A stretch of DNA of 64,000 nucleotides from Hygrophila difformis (lineage: Eukaryota > Streptophyta > Magnoliopsida > Lamiales > Acanthaceae): contig JAOANR010000009.1 in the NCBI GenBank assembly GCA_030278955.1, positions 35,255,504 to 35,319,503 of the forward strand, in the 5' to 3' direction. Numbering within the stretch: the stretch's first letter is position 1; every line of letters begins with the position of its first letter. Below the pieces are notes generated by a model that saw only the letters and a program-made list of their open reading frames with translations, was not told the DNA's origin and made no database searches. Below are positions 43,407-54,511 of the stretch, piece by piece. The position numbers were made by a program, and so were the translations under genes.

Positions 43407-43976
43407 TTAACATCCATTTTGAAGTAAGGGCCAATGGAATGAAGCAGCAAAGGAAATAACAATTCTAACACTTATTGTTTTTGCCACAAGAGCAAACGAG
43501 TCATTATAGTCCTCACCGAACTTTTGGTGAAAGCCTTTGGCCACTAACCTTGCCTTGTGTTTATTTATAGTCCCATCAGGATTGTGTTTCACTCGAAATA
43601 CCCATTTGCAGCCAATAGGTTTCTTCCCTGGAGGCAACTTTTTTATTTCCCAGGTATAATTTGATTCAAGAGCTTCCAATTCATTTGCCACAGCTCTGTC
43701 GAACTTGATCCCCTTCAAGTCTCGGTCGGGCTCATCATTGCGATTATTCCTGCGGGTGTTCCAGTACACTTCTTCTTCCTCTGGATCTGAATCAGAGTCA
43801 TGTTGTTGATGTCTGACTGGTCTGGGTGGAGCAGGAACCCTTGGAGGTTGGAGATTTGCGGGTGTCTGAGGCACAGGATTGTTTCGGCTAGCCCGATGGG
43901 GTCCTTGCTGAAGTTTGATGACGAAGTTCGTCTCATTCTGCTGTTGTGCCTCGAGTTCATCCTCGGCCTCCTCCAT
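43407..43976 (-). CDS. Gypsy gag to Copia RT fusion frame
   Basis: One uninterrupted 189-codon frame joins two superfamilies. Residues 1-92 belong to a Ty3/gypsy gag linker: proline-rich, then EEEEVYWNTRRNNRNDEP and DRDLKGIKF, the start of the gypsy gag capsid motif. From residue 93 (DRAVANELEALESNYTWEI) it is the first part of Copia RT (GCKWVFRVKHNPDG, HKARLVAKGFHQ). The junction at about 43700 lies inside a gag motif and keeps the frame. It is a product of recombination, most likely non-functional because the frames on both sides are shifted. Confidence 0.82.
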   Translation of the reverse strand: MEEAEDELEAQQQNETNFVIKLQQGPHRASRNNPVPQTPANLQPPRVPAPPRPVRHQQHDSDSDPEEEEVYWNTRRNNRNDEPDRDLKGIKFDRAVANELEALESNYTWEIKKLPPGKKPIGCKWVFRVKHNPDGTINKHKARLVAKGFHQKFGEDYNDSFALVAKTISVRIVISFAASFHWPLLQNGC

Positions 43977-44097
43977 TTCATGTTGCTGAACACCTTGGGG
44001 TCCACTTTGGTGGCTCCGAGGGGTACTGGCAGTTGCTGGTGGATTGACCTGTGGTGATTGCTGTCAAACACCTCCTGTATTTTCAGCTCAAGACGTC

Positions 44098-44286
44098 TCA
44101 TGGTATCTGCTTGAACAGCATTGCCATGCATGACCATGTTGCCTTGAAGGTGTCAACCCCTTGACTCAAATGATTCATTCTCTGGTCCATTCTGTCCATT
44201 CGCTGTTCAACACTGTCCAAACGACTAGTCATTTTCAACAGCACGTCCATCAGATCCTTGTTAGTAGGTTGTCCTGAACCTGCCAT
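44098..44286 (-). CDS. Gypsy gag N-terminus in the chimera
   Basis: MAGSGQPTNKDLMDVLLKMT followed by heptads (LDSVEQRMDRMDQRMNHLSQ) is the coiled N-terminus of plant gypsy gags. It shifts frame after VDTFKA; the continuation lies in the frame of 43715-44137 (TMRRLELKIQEVFD), then in the fusion frame. Confidence 0.65.
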   Translation of the reverse strand: MAGSGQPTNKDLMDVLLKMTSRLDSVEQRMDRMDQRMNHLSQGVDTFKATWSCMAMLFKQIP

Positions 44287-44914
44287 GTCAAAGTACTAAA
44301 TAGAAAAATTTAAATAGTGTCTGAAAAGAAGATGAAATATTATGTAAAATAATAGAGGGATTTATCTGGATCACTCGGAAATTTGCTCCGTTTGCTCACA
44401 ACCCGATGGCTGAAAGCTGGGTTGATTCACAATCTGGTATGAAATGTAGTCCACGATGATCAGAAACAAATGCCCAAATGTTCAGAGAGTGAGGTTGGAT
44501 TTATGGGACGCGCAGCACACAAAACAAATGTAACTGCTCAACTCGATTCAAAATTATAAGGCGGAATTATGCATCATGCAATGCAGACAATTATGTTTAA
44601 CACCTTATGCGAGCAATTATCACAGCAACAGTGTATCTATTCCCAATATAGAAGTGTAAAATAAAACCTCACTAAGCACTCGGAATAACCCTGAATACTC
44701 AAATGACTTCTCGGGCTAGGTTTCACAAAGTGCCAGTCCAATATCCACTTTATTGTAAAAATTACTCAAGTGGCTTCTTGTGCTAGGGTTTCACAGTTGT
44801 GTCAGTCCGATATTCACCTTATTGTATTCCACTCAAGAAAATAAAGATAGGAACAAAATATCACAAGTGAAGGAATATGAAAATTTCCAACACTTAGAAA
44901 ATAAAAATCTCCAG

Positions 44915-45233
44915 TCGATGTGGTTTAATATAGGCGATGCGGTTTAAGAGGGGGTAGAACGCATCAAGCAGCAGACCGCATCGAGTGTCTACCTTGGCCT
45001 TGGTGCGAAATCCCTTCAAGTGATGGTGAGTGTCTTCCTTGGCCTTGGTGCGAAATCCCTTCAAGTGATGGTGAGGCGATGCGGTTTAAGTGAGACGGTT
45101 TAAACAGACCGCATCAAGCACATAGACCGCATCGATTGTGGACAATTGGAATTTTTCTTCAGCTTTGGACGGCGATGCAGTTTACTTGGAGGTGATGCGG
45201 TTTATACCGCATTGAGCAACACAGACCGCATTG
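44915..45233. repeat. Palindrome cluster in the leader of the chimera (GATGCGGT dialect)
   Basis: Three units at about 44915, 45075 and 45172 made of half-site GATGCGGTTTA and its inverse. The unit at 45172 has an outer GATGCAGTTTA, a central GATGCGGTTTATACCGCAT palindrome and an outer GACCGCATTG, the same four-half-site layout as in B and E. Confidence 0.88.
44986..45075. repeat. 45-bp tandem duplication
   Basis: Two copies of TGTCTACCTTGGCCTTGG plus the following 27 bases lie head to tail between the first two palindrome units, with one mismatch. Confidence 0.95.
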
Positions 45234-45856
45234 ATTTCGAATTTGCCAACAAATCTTGACTTTTCTTCCTCCTTTTTCGGCTCTTGGTCGGGTACTCCGT
45301 AGGGCATTAAATGCTCAATATTTTCTAGTATCCAATCCTATTCCAACACACTAATCGAGGAGCCGATTTATGGCAAATGATTGGACACAATAAATGAGTA
45401 CCTCTATTACATAGCCTTTTTCATGCAACATTCACCATCATTCGAATATCCTATCTATTACAAAATCTGGTCAAGATAATGAGAATATTGGGATGAACAA
45501 GATGAATATTGGGATGAACACCAAGAACAACAAAAGCAATCTCACACCCCAAACCCCAAAAGAACCCATTGTTGTGCTTTAATATGCTAGAATAAATTGT
45601 CAAATAAAATATCATGCATACATAAAACACAATGGAAAATATATGGGTGTATAGGAACAAGAGAGGACACGGTAGTGGGCACAAAACCACAAGGATCAAG
45701 ACCTAACAAGAACAAGAACAAAAACAATAGCAAGAGATAGCAAGAACAATATTTCTAGGGTTTTCGGATTTAAGAGGAAAACATCACGAGAAACACAAAA
45801 ACACAAGGAAATATATTTTTAGATTTTCAAGATAATAACAAGTAGAACCAAGTGCT

Positions 45857-45867
45857 CTCTGATACCA
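45857..45867 (-). other. Primer binding site of the gypsy part of the chimera
   Basis: TGGTATCAGAG on the minus strand; the next bases (AGCA) depart slightly from the initiator-Met consensus. Confidence 0.65.
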
Positions 45868-46244
45868 AATAAATTAGGATGCCATGGATCTCTTGGTTAC
45901 TAACTTGTTTAAGGATGATTAGGAGATGATTATGCGGAAGATTAAGAAGATGGAGAATGGAAGAAGATGTACTCAAATGGAAAATAAAGGATAAGGAAGC
46001 AAAACCACAACAAGGGCCGTCGGGGGAAGCAACCAAAGTGTAGAAACCTTGACCTCAACCCAATCCTTCAACTCGAGCCTCAGTTTGTGTAATCAACAAG
46101 GATGCTTCAATCCGAGATTGATGAATGTTTCCCAACAACCATACAAAGAGTGTGTGAGAGTGTGTATAAACTCACAAGTGATCTTTTGAAGAGAAAGGAT
46201 AATTTCATTCAAGCAAAAGATGTCTTACAAATGAGGGGAAGGTC

Positions 46245-46253
46245 ATATATATA
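46245..46253 (-). promoter_or_regulatory. Candidate TATA box of the chimera LTR
   Basis: TATATATAT on the minus strand, about 85 bp downstream of the palindrome cluster and about 380 bp upstream of the primer site. Confidence 0.5.
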
Positions 46254-46337
46254 GGCCTACCCCTTAAACAAACCCTAAGAAGGATTAAACAACAAAAGAA
46301 AATAAAAGAAATGAAAAGTACATCAAAAATAAGGCCT

Positions 46338-46690
46338 GATGCGGTTTTATGGGAGTGATGCGGTTTATACCGCATCGAGGCGGTATAGATCGCATCGAGT
46401 GAGAAGGCCGCATCAGACATACGAGGGACCTACAAAACGAGGCGATGCGGTCAAATAAGGCGAGGCGGTATAAGCCGCATCGATCAAAAAGACCGCATCG
46501 AGGTCTTGGAAAATTACGCACAAGGGGGGTCGAGGCGGAAAAGGCGATGCGGTATAGGCCGCATCGAGGTCGATGCGGTTTATACCGCATCGATTTTGGA
46601 AAAGGCTGAGAGTGAGAGTCGATGCGGTTTAAGAGACCGCATCGAGGATGATGCGGTTTATACCGCATTGATACGGTTTAGACCGCATCA
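46338..46690. repeat. Palindrome cluster upstream of the TATA box in the chimera LTR
   Basis: Four units at about 46338, 46443, 46530 and 46618 of the GATGCGGT family. They occupy the same position relative to the TATA box as the U3 clusters in B and E, with a spacing of 85-105 bp. Confidence 0.9.
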
Positions 46691-46752
46691 CCTATTTCGC
46701 ATCACTTCTAATGCCTTAACCAATTTCGCATGTCCTTATTTCTACACTATTA

Positions 46753-47155
46753 CAAAATATTATGTCCGACCATCCTCCGACTTGTCCGAAAATTGTCCGA
46801 CGTCCGGCGGTGGTTCCGGCCGACCTCCGGCCAAGTTCCGGCCAATTTTTCCGGCGAGCTCCGTTTTGACCTCCGGTGATGCTCCGGCGACTTCTCCAAT
46901 GATCCTTCAGTGACTCTCTGGCGACGGCGATGGTTTAATTCTTCAGAATTGGGATTCCATGGATGGGATTCCATGGATGGAATCCCTCCATGGATGGAAT
47001 CCCTCCGGCCTCTTCGAGCTGGATCAGGGTCAATGCTTTCAGATTGCTACGTTCTTCTCTGTTATTTTCTTCTGTGAATTCTGCAGTCTTGAGAAGGGTG
47101 GCAATCTGGTCTGTGAACTTCCGGGTCCTGGTCCTGGAGCATGGTCCCGATAGGA
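46753..47155. other. Unassigned DNA between the chimera and LINE H
   Basis: 46790-46900 is rich in TCCGGC words. 46946-47005 holds four or five copies of a 16-18-bp unit around CCATGGATGGAATCCCT. A frame at 46935-47231 (minus) reads through part of it without family resemblance. Origin unknown. Confidence 0.45.
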
Positions 47156-47673
47156 TAATTAAGGTTGCAGATTTGGCTCCCACGCCACCACCTAACCCAT
47201 ATTTTGGAGCTTCTCGCCATAAAATCCCCAACTTGCTTCCCCAATAACGCCTTATTCATGTGGCCGGCTTGCCTCAATCCGAGCCCTCCCTTTCTCCTAG
47301 GCCGAGTAATTTTATCCCACGCCACTAAATGCAATCCTTTCCCCTCCGATCCTTTCCAAATCAATTTTCTGATTTTTTGATCGATCCTTTGGCATGTATT
47401 CACTAGAAGTTTGTGAACCTGCATGCAATAATTCGGGAGATCCGCGAGCACCGCCCTTGCCAATGTAACACGCGCTGCCTTATTAAGCAGCGATGCCGCC
47501 CATCCAGCCAATTTTGTATCCAACCTGTGCAGTAGATCATCAAAATGAGAAAGTTCCATTCTCCCTTGAATCACTGGGAAACCTAAATATTTCCCCAAGG
47601 ATGGCGCTATCTGAATCCCGAGATGTTGAATTATCCATCCCTTCTCCGTCTCCTTAGCAATAGGTGAGACCAC
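47156..47673 (-). pseudogene. LINE H RT C-terminal region
   Basis: Contains YLGFPVIQGRMELSHFDDLL, LARAVLADLPNYCMQVHKL and WDKITRPRRKGGLGLR, the post-palm region of plant LINE RTs. The frame reads on to 47062, but the last residues have no LINE character. Confidence 0.8.
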
Positions 47674-48409
47674 AGCTGTCGACTTTCACAGTTCATCACA
47701 AGGCCCGAGGCTTGCCCGAACCTCCGCATCACCTCCCCCATAATAAGGATGCTACATTCCTCAATCTCCGAACACAAAATAAGATCACCTGCAAACATAA
47801 CATGAGATTTGGTAGTCCCCCCCTTCACAGCTCTTGATCAGCTTCCAACGTCCACCCTTCACTTCCTCCAGAATACACTTCGACAACTTCTCCATTACTA
47901 TGAAAAATAAATAAGGTGATAAAGGGTCCCCTTGTCTCAACCCTCTCCCCGAGCAAATTTTCTCCAGTGGCGAGCCATTCCATAACACTGAAAAGGAAGA
48001 ATTCCGAGCACATACCATTATAATCGGCTGGAGCTCATAAGGCATCTTCATCTCGTGTAGGCATTCTTGAAGAAAATCCCAATCAACCGAATCGTAAGCC
48101 TTGGCCAAGTCAATTTTGAGAAGTAATCCCTTGCACTAATATCCCATTATCCCTCGTGCCACTATCAGGGAGAAAGGCGGACTGGAATGGGCCAATGAAT
48201 TCACACAGAAGCAATCTCAACCGATTACAAATAACCTTTGTAATGAACTTGAAAGATACGTTACACAAGGTGAGAGGCCGAAATTGCTTAATTGTCTGAG
48301 GTATCGCACCTTGGGAACAAAACCAAGTAAGCGTGCGCAATGTCCGGCGGCAGCCTACCCGTACGAAAAGCTTCCCTGACCATGGAAAATCTCCGATCGC
48401 CAAGCACAT
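47631..48409 (-). pseudogene. LINE H RT palm with altered catalytic motif
   Basis: Three frames carry RPLTLCNVSFKFITKVICNR, FQSAFLPDSGTRDNG, MAKAYDSVDWDFLQECLHEM and GLRQGDPLSPYLFFIVMEKL. The catalytic motif, FADDLIL in active relatives, reads MFAGDLIL here (in 47631-47828), losing the first aspartate. With the shifts this RT cannot be active. Confidence 0.85.
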
Positions 48410-49401
48410 CCCAATATAGGTGATAAAATTCTGCTGGAACCATCCGGCCCGGGGGCCGCAAATGGCCGCATCTGCTTCTTGACAAGGTCCACTTCCTCCC
48501 TCGACACTGGACCTGCCAACCTCTCATTCCAACATGTATCAATGGCTTGCAGTGGCGACAACCGCACTCCGCCTTGTTCTCGCGGCCTCCGTTGAAAGAA
48601 ATCCTCAAAATAGTGCTGAACATGGGTCTTGAGTGCCTCCTGCTCCGTATACCACAATTCATCTTCCAACTGAAGACCGTAAATACGATTTCTTTTCCTA
48701 TGGACTTTGGTACGTGCATGGAAATATTTAGTATTCCGATCTCCGAAAGTAATCCATTTATCCCGGGACTTCTGAAACCACAAGCGTTCTTCCTGGATCA
48801 AAACTGTCTCCAACTCCACCTTCAGTTCCTTCTCCAATCTCATGAGCCAAGCAGAATCCCATACTTCCAACCTTTTTTCAATACCCCTAATTCTTCTCTC
48901 AAGTTTTTTCTTTATGTCCACTATATTACCAAAGTTCTCCAGACTAAATGTAGTCGATGCCTTGCTCATCTCCTCTAGCAGAGCTGGTACCGCGTCCAAC
49001 AGGTTGTCATTGCAACACTTTTCCACCACTAGTTTATATGATGCATGCTGTGCCCAAGCAGCCTCCCATCTAAACGGTCTCTGCCGACCATTCCCAATCG
49101 GATCGCTGCAAAGTAACAATATCGGACAATGGTCCGAGCCAATTCGGGGTAGATGTTGAATCCTAGCCTCTTCAAATAATTCCATCCACGCCAAATTAGC
49201 CACTCCTCTATCCAACCTTTTCTGAATACATCTGTCCGACCCAATCCTCCTTACCGATGTGAACATTGTGCCCAGGGCCGGAATCCCGATGAGATTGCAG
49301 GCGCTGATCACTTCCCGTAGCTCTTCAGCTCTATCCGGTAGGAAAACCCCTCCACTAACCTCGTCCTCCTCCGTAATTTCATTCAAGTCTCCAATCACCA
49401 T
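48355..49401 (-). CDS. LINE H endonuclease C-terminal half and linker to RT
   Basis: The longest open LINE frame here. It starts at VIGDLNEITEEDEVSGGVFL, goes on with IGIPALGTMFTSVRRIGSDR, RLDRGVANLAWMELF and LPRIGSDHCPILLL, the last being the conserved end of the endonuclease (SDHCPI). A long linker follows with KYFHARTKVHRKRN, reaching RPFAAPGPDGSS at the start of RT. It shifts frame near 48480. Confidence 0.85.
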   Translation of the reverse strand: MVIGDLNEITEEDEVSGGVFLPDRAEELREVISACNLIGIPALGTMFTSVRRIGSDRCIQKRLDRGVANLAWMELFEEARIQHLPRIGSDHCPILLLCSDPIGNGRQRPFRWEAAWAQHASYKLVVEKCCNDNLLDAVPALLEEMSKASTTFSLENFGNIVDIKKKLERRIRGIEKRLEVWDSAWLMRLEKELKVELETVLIQEERLWFQKSRDKWITFGDRNTKYFHARTKVHRKRNRIYGLQLEDELWYTEQEALKTHVQHYFEDFFQRRPREQGGVRLSPLQAIDTCWNERLAGPVSREEVDLVKKQMRPFAAPGPDGSSRILSPILGCAWRSEIFHGQGSFSYG

Positions 49402-49418
49402 CCACGCGGACCATGCCC

Positions 49419-49775
49419 CTACGACACATCCAATAGTGACCTAAGATTCAGCCAGTCCGTTCTCCTTCTCAGATAATTAGGGTTCCCATAGATGAAAGTA
49501 GCCGTCCTTGCAGATGAACCCATCCTTAACTCCACGCTAATCATCCGACTGTGATTATCGACTACCATACACTTATATGCACACGTTCTGGCTTTGAGAA
49601 CCCAAAGACCACCCGCTCTTCCAACAGTTTCCTGAATATGTAGTGGCTCGTATCCCAACCTCCAGAACAGCATACGAACACGATCAAATCTTCCCTGCAA
49701 CTCCATAATACATAATACATCCGATTGATTAGATCGAATGCAGTTCAAAAGCCAACGTTGTGACTCCTCCCCCAT
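49419..49775 (-). CDS. LINE H endonuclease N-terminal half
   Basis: Contains RSNQSDVLCIMELQGRFD, LGYEPLHIQETVGRAGGLWV and TATFIYGNPNYLRR, parallel to LINE G. The true beginning lies upstream at about 49830 (FKLLSWNIQG) and is cut off by a stop just before MGEESQ. Confidence 0.85.
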   Translation of the reverse strand: MGEESQRWLLNCIRSNQSDVLCIMELQGRFDRVRMLFWRLGYEPLHIQETVGRAGGLWVLKARTCAYKCMVVDNHSRMISVELRMGSSARTATFIYGNPNYLRRRTDWLNLRSLLDVS

Positions 49776-49994
49776 TTATCCTTGTATGTTCCATGATAAT
49801 AATTTGAAATCCCGAAAATCCATAAAAAACATAATAGATGTCAAGTTAGTGTCCAGCTGCTGCTAAACACTCTCCTCCAAAGCATCTGCCCAATTCTCAG
49901 ATCTCGAGTCTGTATCACACCTATAGTCCATACCCTCAGCCTATTCACGCCATCCAATGGCCAATATCTGTCCGCCTCCTTCCGCCACCGGTCG

Positions 49995-50938
49995 CTAGCC
50001 ATTAGAAGTTCTATCCTCCAACCTCGTCCTTTTCGCACCCTTAGTCGGCGGTAAGATGCTCAAGAACCCTGAAGCTTTGTCTGGTCCCTTGTTAGTCTGA
50101 ATATTCACTCCCTCCACCTGTCCAATATTCACCTTATTTTGAACCGGTTGTGTCGTACCCCTCTCAACCCGCTCCTTCGACCTGTAACTACTCCCAGGCT
50201 GCGTCTTCTCTTTTTTAGTATTCACAGGTTTAGTCTCTTCCTGGTTATCCATCTTTTTTTGGGGTGGCCTCCGTTTCCTTCGCTCCACCGTAATCCATCC
50301 ACCATATAGTTCACCAACTTCCTCCTCTTTGCTCTTACTCCCCAGTGTTTCCTCCTGTGGACTCCTAACTTTGCCTCCCCCGTCGTTCCCTTGAGCCCCA
50401 TCCGACTCCATGGCTTTCCCTTTACGCATCCGCTCCCTAGCCTCATGGCTATCCGTAGTAACCTCCTCCTTATCCTCTTTCTCCATCTTGTGTTTGCAAT
50501 CCCTTGGAAAGTGCCCATACCGTCCACATGAGTTACATTCAAGTGAAGCCCCTCATAAGCCACGTGAATCCAACGCCCATTAACTAAGAATTTTCCTAGC
50601 AAATGTTCGTTCAAGTCCAACTCGACGCAAACCTTAGCAAATACAGCCCTTTCCCGCTCAAGGGTGCATTTATCATACTTAACCACCTCACCGATTTCGG
50701 AAGCAAACGCATGCAGGAAATCCTCCTTATAATGTTGAACCGAAATTCCCAACATACGTGCCCACACCATCGTCTTGCTTACAACCTCCGTAGCCGGATC
50801 AAACTCCTTCCTCCACTTCATAATAGGCAAATAGTGATCAAATAGCATCCACGGTCCTCCGTTGATGACTCGGTCGCGATCCTCCTCCTTAGTAAAACAA
50901 ACAACGTAGTACCCATCACCGACGTCAATCAAGTCCAT
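49995..50938 (-). pseudogene. LINE H ORF1, main part
   Basis: 50938-50540 holds the DUF4283 core (YVVCFTKEEDRDRVINGGPW, VWARMLGISVQHYKEDFLHA, KFLVNGRWIHVAYEG). A frame change at the knuckle leads to 50486-49995 (EDKEEVTTDSHEARERMRKG), a charged tail. Confidence 0.8.
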
Positions 50939-51018
50939 GCCTGCATTACACTTCCATAACTTTTACATCCGTTCTTTCAGCGCTTTGAAATTAGCCCTGA
51001 GCCCCATAGTTTTAACAA

Positions 51019-51280
51019 TCAACGCCTCTCTCCATTCCTTGCCCGCCTCTTCTTCCGATGCTTCCGTAACCACAAACTAGGTATCCGCCGATCCCCCCCT
51101 ACATACTCCTTCGTAATCAATTTCTCTGCCACCAAATCCCGCCTCATACGCACATCCCCCTTCGGAGTTCCGTTGTTGTTTAGAGCCTCTTTGAACATAA
51201 AGGTGTGATCTTGGCGAAGAGTCCTTGTCCGCCGTTGTTGTCGTCTTATCACGCTCTGGAGCCACCAAAACCCTAGCCAT
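51019..51280 (-). pseudogene. LINE H ORF1, N-terminal part
   Basis: Frames 51019-51252 and 51077-51280 share MARVLVAPERDKTTTT and VRMRRDLVAEKLITKEYVGG, matching DVRMKRDLIAEKLIRKEYVG of LINE G, with a shift between them. Confidence 0.75.
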
Positions 51281-51290
51281 TAGTATAATC

Positions 51291-51904
51291 CGCCTAGTTT
51301 TATATGTTAATTATTAATATCAAAATTATAATTATATTTATACCTCTAATTTTTTAAAAAACAAATTAATAATTATTTTTATTTATATTATGTAGTTTAT
51401 TAAAACTATTTTTATGTTAAAAATTATATTTAAAAATTAAACATGATACCTAAAATTAAAATTAAAATATGATTATATTTTTATAACGTATTTTAATTTC
51501 TTATTAACAATATATAGTTTGATAAATTAACTTAATTATGGTTATTATTAATTAATTTTTTAATTTATTATGATGATGGAGGTTAATATTTCTGGCACAC
51601 ATTTTTATATAATTAATATAATATATCTGAATATATAACATATTCAATTAAATAATATATGTCGAGCAAAAATTAAAGAATATATATTGATTTAACTAAA
51701 TCTATCATAATATGAAATATATTATAATTTGTTTCCAATTTATATCCTTTTCAAATATATGAAAAGATTTTTTCAAGATTTTCTTATAATAATAAATAGA
51801 TTTATTACCAAAATATAAGATTTAAAAGATTGTTTGACTTGGCAAGTAGGATGATTCAATACTGACGTGTAATTAATTTGGATGACTATACGTTTTTGGA
51901 TGAT
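51291..51904. other. AT-rich DNA without recognised features
   Basis: About 0.6 kb of very AT-rich sequence between LINE H and element E. No coding frame, repeat family or RNA gene is recognisable. It may be old host DNA or the flank of LINE H. Confidence 0.5.
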
Positions 51905-54511
51905 TGAAACTTTTGACGAGTTTCATTAACACGAGTAATTTTTCTGAAATATTAGGTTTGGATTATTAAATGAAAAGAGTTATGATTTAGGGAAGGGGTT
52001 TAAGGATATATTAAGATTTCCCTTTTTATTACTCATGTGGGGTGTTTTAATCTCAAACGGCGTTGTGGTCCTTCCCGCCATGAAACTTTTGACAAATATC
52101 ACGGTGCAACCGGGATTGACCTTCAGTCTGTCACCCTGAAAGTCCCTGGTATCTGCGCCATGATACTTCTCATAATTTCATGTCACGAAAGCACCTGCCA
52201 TGAAGCTTTTGAACATCTTCCCACTGTATGAGTATTTTCCCAAAATATTATGTTTTTATTTACTCGTGTCAAGAAACTGTGCTCCCGAAAGCGCACGGAG
52301 TCAAAAATTGCAGTAATTTATAGTAAGTACCGGATCGTTCACTGGAGGATGTGCGATGGAAGCAGGGCCCACGTCGTTTACTAAGATTTTCCACTCGGTT
52401 ACTCGATTCAAGTTTTGCAAGGGTTTCTAACAACTACTTGACATAAATTAAACCAGATCATGAAAGCAGTAAAAATTATTCTACAAAGCATGGTAAGCTA
52501 GATCGAAGAGAGCAATTAAATCTATACTACGAAAGCAATATAAAATTATGCTACACTATCTAGAAAGCAGGTTTAAATATGACAGAAGGGACAGGGAGGA
52601 AATAATAAAGATTGGACAAGATTCAGATGAAACACAATTAAACTTCCATTTTTAATACACAGATCTTAGTTTGGGATAATCCTCTGGTTAGCTGACTCTC
52701 ATGCTCTCTATACCATGTTCCCTTTAACAGACAGGTACTTACAGTAAGAGTTTACATGCTCTTAAGACAACAAAATCTAAGATACCACAGACTTATAACT
52801 CCTTTCACAGGCCTTGTGAAGTTACATTATATATCTGTGGTGGATAAGCAACACCTAACATATCATTAGTTGACATGCCAAGTACTCCTATCATTCCCCC
52901 ATTTCACACCCAAAGTTTCAAATCAGGCCTCAAACCATTCCATAACTCTCAAACCTTTTAACAGATGGACAGCCCCTAATTCTTCCGAGTGACCTCTATG
53001 AAAGCATTTTAAAGGAAAGGAGTAAGAAAGCTGTAAAGAAAGCATTTAAATCTATCACTCGGAAGCGTTAAAAACGTCTCTTTCTGTTAGTATAAAAGAG
53101 CCCCTGGTCTTGGTGACCAGATGCAGATCAAGAACCCCCGAGATACCAATAAGCCACAGGGCTTACAACATCTGGGTAGTTATGAGATACAAACTAAATG
53201 AAACAGATCCATAAATGAACCTATTCCGGATGTACTCATTCAAGACTCAATTCTAGACTTTGGCAGAAGAAGATAGTAGTCGAAGGAATACTCGACCCTA
53301 CCTTAGAAATTCACCAAGGCCTATATGTTGTTCCTCTAGTATTATTTATCACATCTCATCTACACCCAAGTGGATATTGACTTAATGCGATATCTAATAT
53401 CAGATTTCCAACACATAGCAATTTCGAGAAGGAAATGAATATTTGAAAATCATTCCCTAGACAGGTACTAAACTCTCAATTAAAACACAGATCCTTTCAG
53501 TCTAGATGAGACCTAATTGCTGACTCTGCTTCTAAGCTCTCAAAATCAACCCCCAGTGGAATATGAATTAGTCATAACTGTTGAATTTATCCCTTACTCA
53601 GATCCGGATTTTATAAAGGAATTTTTGTTGGAAGTTTATTATGCAACATCAGATTTAAATCAAGACTTCTGTGTCCAAGGGGAAGGATCCCCAAAATAGC
53701 AATAAGACCCGAACATCTACATAATAGTATCATGCATACAAGTATATGAAAAGGAAAATAAAGTACCCCAAAATATATGGTGGGGTTAAACAGAATGCGA
53801 TACACAAAGGTGAATTAGCCTGAGATGAGAAGAAATCGGCTAAAAAGAGTGCCAGAGATAGTTGGGGTTTTCCGGACTGCAAACATCTGCTGTCCGGTCC
53901 CCAATTTTCCCAGATGACTGATTTTAGACAGAAAGAATTCCAAACAACGGTGACCGCCGTCAATTAGTTTTCTTTTGTCTGTGAGTGGAAGAAAAACCCA
54001 CATATTTCTTGCTGTAATATGTCTTAACTGATGTTGGTCGACATCAGTTAATACTATTGCAACTTGAATACAGGTTGAGAAATTAAGATAATGAGAATTA
54101 AAACTGTATCTGATTAGGAATTGGCTGAGTGACTAATCGAAACTCTTAGTGAAGAGAACGCTCGCCGAAGCTTCCGCCAACCACTAACAAGATCATGCAA
54201 AATAACAGATAATGATTGACACACAGAAGACGGGTTAGTCGATATCCCTGTGAAGGGACCTTTCACCAACATTAATCTGTGCGTTTCTCATTATCCGTTC
54301 ATACACACAATGAAAGAGAAAAACATAAAAGTAAGAAAATATTTTTGGTATTGTGTGGGTGTTAAGCACACAATAAGTGGACACTAATGGGTTGAAATGT
54401 GTAATGGATAGAAATCAGATGAATTGGGCCTAGGCCCAATACATCCATGCAACTTACACAAATCATGGAAGAAAAATATTTTTGGAGTTTTCAAAATAAA
54501 AAGGGATAGTT

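Larger units (their letters stand above)
42077..43700 (-). mobile_element. Ty1/Copia 3' fragment (RT, RNase H, 3' LTR)
   Basis: The minus strand carries Copia RT from its first motif, RNase H, polypurine tract and LTR. Gag, protease and integrase are absent: the 5' side is replaced at about 43700 by gypsy gag. Four frames with small shifts encode it, so it is a pseudogene. Confidence 0.85.
43701..46752 (-). mobile_element. Gypsy 5' part of the chimera: probable LTR, primer site, leader, gag N-terminus
   Basis: Moving along the minus strand: palindrome cluster, TATA box, initiator-Met primer site at 45867, a 1.57-kb leader with another palindrome cluster, and gag from 44286. This is the order of a gypsy 5' end. 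The outer LTR boundary is uncertain; TGTAATAGTGTAG at 46752 (minus strand) is a candidate start, and the LTR end near 45868-45880 does not show a clean CA. Confidence 0.6.
47156..51290 (-). mobile_element. LINE H (L1-type), degenerate
   Basis: ORF1 with DUF4283 and ORF2 with endonuclease and RT on the minus strand, interrupted by many frame changes and stops. It is the same family as LINE G by the shared ORF1 and endonuclease phrases. No poly-A tail is visible at the left end, so the 3' end is truncated or displaced near 47156. Confidence 0.85.
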
